DNA of 64,000 bases from Actinotalea soli (GTDB lineage: Bacteria; Actinomycetota; Actinomycetes; Actinomycetales; Cellulomonadaceae), in assembly GCF_017565425.1 (NCBI RefSeq), contig NZ_JAGEMK010000002.1, positions 124,001 through 188,000 of the forward strand. Reading direction: 5' to 3'. Shown one piece after another: positions 60,857-64,000 of the stretch (within the stretch, counting starts at the first letter, position 1; every line of letters starts with the position of its first letter). The notes beneath the pieces were generated by a model. That model made no database searches and was not told where the DNA came from. It saw only the letters and a list, made by a program, of their open reading frames with translations. A program made the position numbers and the translations under genes.

Positions 60857-61190
60857 GCTGACCGCGCCCGGTCACGGGTGGACGAAGATCGCCCATCGGC
60901 GGGAAGGCCCCTGGGAGCCTCCCGCGCGATCCTCGATACCTCCGGATCACCCTCGCGCATCCCTAGCGCGCCGGATGGGCGTGGACGCCGCTCTGAGCGG
61001 CGTCACGGGGTAGACTGACGGTTGTCATTCCTGGCGCTCGGAGACGTGCGGGGGGTGGGACGCCCGAACGACGAGCGCGCCCATCATCCGCGTGCCCGTC
61101 TCCGACGCCGCCGGGAACACCTGTGCGTGCGGCAGGGTCGGTCCCGGCCTCGCGTCCGCGCGCGCGACACCTGAAGGAGCACCCGCGCCC
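60857..61190. promoter_or_regulatory. dciA-gyrB spacer with a hairpin and the gyrB promoter
   Basis: These 334 bases hold no plausible gene. GCGGGAAGGC/GCCTCCCGC at about 60899-60925 is a weak hairpin with one bulge after dciA. GACGCCGCT (60984-60992) and AGCGGCGTC (60996-61004) form a perfect palindrome with loop CTG, just upstream of the -10-like TAGACT (61011-61016). AAGGAG at 61174-61179 precedes gyrB. Confidence 0.5.
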
Positions 61191-63278
61191 GTGGTTGACC
61201 AGAGCTCGACACCGTCCGGAAGCACTCCTCCGACCCCCGCGGCGAACGGCTCGAGCAACAGCTACGACGCCAGCGCGATCACGGTCCTCGAGGGGCTCGA
61301 GGCGGTGCGCAAGCGTCCTGGCATGTACATCGGCTCGACCGGACCGCGCGGGTTGCACCACCTGGTCTACGAGGTGGTCGACAACTCGGTCGACGAGGCC
61401 CTCGCCGGGTACTGCAGCCACATCGAGGTCACCCTCCAGGCCGACGGCGGTGTGCGCACCAGCGACGACGGTCGCGGGATCCCGGTCGCGATCCACCCCA
61501 CCGAGGGGCGCCCGACCGTCGAGGTCGTCATGACGATCCTGCACGCTGGCGGCAAGTTCGGCGGCAGCGGGTACGCGGTCTCGGGCGGCCTGCACGGCGT
61601 GGGCATCTCGGTCGTGAACGCGTTGTCCACGCGGGTCGAGACGGTCGTGAAGCGTGACGGGCACGTCTGGACCCAGCGGTTCGCCGACGGCGGCAAGCCC
61701 GTGGGTGAGCTCGAGCGTGGCGCGGCGACCCAGGAGACCGGCACCACGCAGACCTTCTACCCCGACGACTCGATCTTCGAGACCGTCGACTTCGACTTCG
61801 AGACCCTCCGGGCTCGTTTCCAGCAGATGGCCTTCCTCAACAAGGGCCTGCAGATCACGCTGACCGACGAGCGTCCCGAGCACACGGGCACCGAGGACGA
61901 GGTCACCGAGCCCGACCACTCCCACGACGCCGAGGACGAGGTCGCCGAGACGACGGCGCCCTCGGGCGGGACCGCGCGCTCGGTGACCTACCGGTACGAC
62001 GGCGGCCTGGTCGACTACGTCAAGCACCTCAACAGCGCCAAGAAGGTCGAGCTGATCCACCCGGACGTCATCGACGTCGAGGCCGAGGACACCGAGCGCA
62101 AGATCTCGGTCGAGATCGCGCTGCAGTGGACCGGTGCCTACTCCGAGTCGGTGCACACCTACGCCAACACGATCTCGACCACCGAGGGAGGCACCCACGA
62201 GGAGGGCTTCCGCGCGGCGATGACCACCTTGGTCAACAGGTACGCCCGGGCGAAGAACCTCCTGAAGGAGAAGGACGACGCCCTGACCGGGGACGACGTC
62301 CGCGAGGGCCTGACCGCCGTCATCTCGGTCAAGCTCGGTGAGCCGCAGTTCGAGGGTCAGACCAAGACCAAGCTCGGCAACACCGTGGCCAAGACTTTCG
62401 TGCAGAAGGTGGTCCACGAGCAGCTCGGCGACTGGCTCGACGCGCACCCGAACGAGGCGCGGGACATCATCCGCAAGGCGATCCAGGCCTCCCAGGCCCG
62501 CCTGGCCGCGCGGAAGGCTCGCGAGGCCACGCGGCGCAAGGGACTGCTCGAGTCCGGGGGCATGCCCGGCAAGCTGCGCGACTGCCAGTCGAACAACCCC
62601 GTCGAGTGCGAGGTCTTCGTCGTCGAGGGTGACTCGGCCGGCGGCTCGGCTGTCCGTGGGCGCAACCCCCGCACCCAGGCGATCCTCCCGATCCGCGGCA
62701 AGATCCTCAACGTCGAGCGGGCCCGGCTGGACCGTGCGCTGGGCAACCAGGAGGTCCAGGCGCTGATCACCGCCTTCGGGACGGGTATCGGCGAGGACTT
62801 CGACCTCGCCAAGCTCAGGTACCACAAGATCGTGCTGATGGCCGATGCCGACGTCGACGGCCAGCACATCTCGACCCTGCTGCTGACCCTGCTCTTCCGG
62901 TACATGCGGCCGCTCATCGAGAAGGGCCACGTCTACCTGGCGCAGCCGCCTCTCTACAAGCTCAAGTGGTCCAACGCCCCGCACAACTACGTCTACACCG
63001 ACCGCGAGCGGGACGCCTTCCTCGCCGAGGGCCAGGCCACGGGCAAGCGGATCCCCAAGGAGAACGGGATCCAGCGCTACAAGGGCCTGGGCGAGATGGA
63101 CTACAAGGAGCTGTGGGAGACCACCATGGACCCCGACGAGCGCACGCTCCTCCAGGTCACCCTGGACGACGCCGCCGCGGCCGACGAGATCTTCTCGGTC
63201 CTCATGGGCGAGGACGTCGAGTCCCGCCGCTCCTTCATCCAGCGCAACGCCAAGGACGTCCGCTTCCTCGACATCTGA
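61191..63278 (+). CDS. gyrB: DNA gyrase subunit B
   Basis: The 695-residue ATPase subunit of gyrase, which introduces negative supercoils. The GHKL ATPase has [10 protein letters not shown], Asp-Asp-Gly-Arg-Gly-Ile and the lid [13 protein letters not shown]. TOPRIM is seen as Val-Glu-Gly-Asp-Ser-Ala-Gly-Gly and Asp-Ala-Asp-Val-Asp-Gly. The ending Arg-Phe-Leu-Asp-Ile is typical. GTG 61191 (Val-Val-Asp-Gln) is chosen because AAGGAG lies about 11 bases before it; the longer frame starts in promoter. An acidic insert of about 35 residues near 230-265 is variable in the family. It is 55 bases upstream of gyrA. Confidence 0.97.
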   Translation: MVDQSSTPSGSTPPTPAANGSSNSYDASAITVLEGLEAVRKRPGMYIGSTGPRGLHHLVYEVVDNSVDEALAGYCSHIEVTLQADGGVRTSDDGRGIPVAIHPTEGRPTVEVVMTILHAGGKFGGSGYAVSGGLHGVGISVVNALSTRVETVVKRDGHVWTQRFADGGKPVGELERGAATQETGTTQTFYPDDSIFETVDFDFETLRARFQQMAFLNKGLQITLTDERPEHTGTEDEVTEPDHSHDAEDEVAETTAPSGGTARSVTYRYDGGLVDYVKHLNSAKKVELIHPDVIDVEAEDTERKISVEIALQWTGAYSESVHTYANTISTTEGGTHEEGFRAAMTTLVNRYARAKNLLKEKDDALTGDDVREGLTAVISVKLGEPQFEGQTKTKLGNTVAKTFVQKVVHEQLGDWLDAHPNEARDIIRKAIQASQARLAARKAREATRRKGLLESGGMPGKLRDCQSNNPVECEVFVVEGDSAGGSAVRGRNPRTQAILPIRGKILNVERARLDRALGNQEVQALITAFGTGIGEDFDLAKLRYHKIVLMADADVDGQHISTLLLTLLFRYMRPLIEKGHVYLAQPPLYKLKWSNAPHNYVYTDRERDAFLAEGQATGKRIPKENGIQRYKGLGEMDYKELWETTMDPDERTLLQVTLDDAAAADEIFSVLMGEDVESRRSFIQRNAKDVRFLDI

Positions 63279-63332
63279 GGCGCGAGCACGGTCCTCCCAG
63301 CAGCACCCCCCGACAGAACGAGGTAGACCAGC

Positions 63333-64000
<668 letters not shown>

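Overview
The window is a very GC-rich (about 70% or more) actinobacterial chromosome segment carrying the replication origin. The conserved order rpmH-rnpA-yidD-yidC-jag-rsmG-parA-parB on the minus strand faces dnaA-dnaN-gnd-recF-dciA-gyrB-gyrA on the plus strand. Together with a mycothiol-type arsenate reductase, ino1, a DUF6049 protein, a MurJ-pseudokinase fusion and a cysteine-less ribosomal protein S18, this points to Actinomycetota. My best guess is the order Micrococcales, near Cellulomonadaceae. There is no rRNA or tRNA gene, CRISPR array or insertion sequence that I can see.

Region 1 (1-20.7 kb) is accessory. It holds a lipoprotein fragment, an arsenate-mycothiol transferase, a GAP-family membrane protein next to a two-component system, a TetR-controlled small membrane protein with a well-formed operator, a photolyase, a ribosomal-RNA-type methyltransferase, a GGDEF-EAL protein, a DoxX-like membrane protein, a GH35 beta-galactosidase and a transglycosylase. 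It continues with a c-di-GMP-I riboswitch in front of a 61-residue orphan gene, a SnoaL-like protein with an internal deletion, an ACC deaminase with its GntR regulator, a metallophosphoesterase and an OmpA-like protein. Its most interesting point is 15.5-16.0 kb, where a CRP/GlxR-like site and a c-di-GMP riboswitch share a divergent intergenic region.

Region 2 (21-32 kb) is the conserved PBP-rpsF-ssb-rpsR-rplI-dnaB block, interrupted by MATE and FUSC genes read the other way, then padR-ino1. A cluster of DnaA-box-like 9-mers lies upstream of dnaB.

Region 3 (32-47 kb) has an MFS transporter, CCA-adding enzyme, NUDIX, DUF6049, MurJ-pseudokinase, and trxB-trxA under a probable SigR-type promoter. 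A CmtR-like metal sensor with a CDF exporter, an aminotransferase and D-Ala-D-Ala ligase follow.

Region 4 (47-64 kb) is the origin. It has parB/parA, five parS sites spread over 49.2-51.2 kb, a 1.37-kb gene-free centromere-like stretch, the ribosomal protein L34/RNase P/YidC cluster, dnaA, a DnaA-box-rich dnaA-dnaN spacer that is the probable oriC, then dnaN, gnd, recF, dciA, gyrB and the first third of gyrA. DnaB and its probable loader DciA both lie in the window, so most of the initiation machinery (DnaA, DnaB, DciA, SSB, the beta clamp and gyrase) is encoded here. Starts were chosen by ribosome-binding sites, overlaps and family length, so several differ from the longest open frame.
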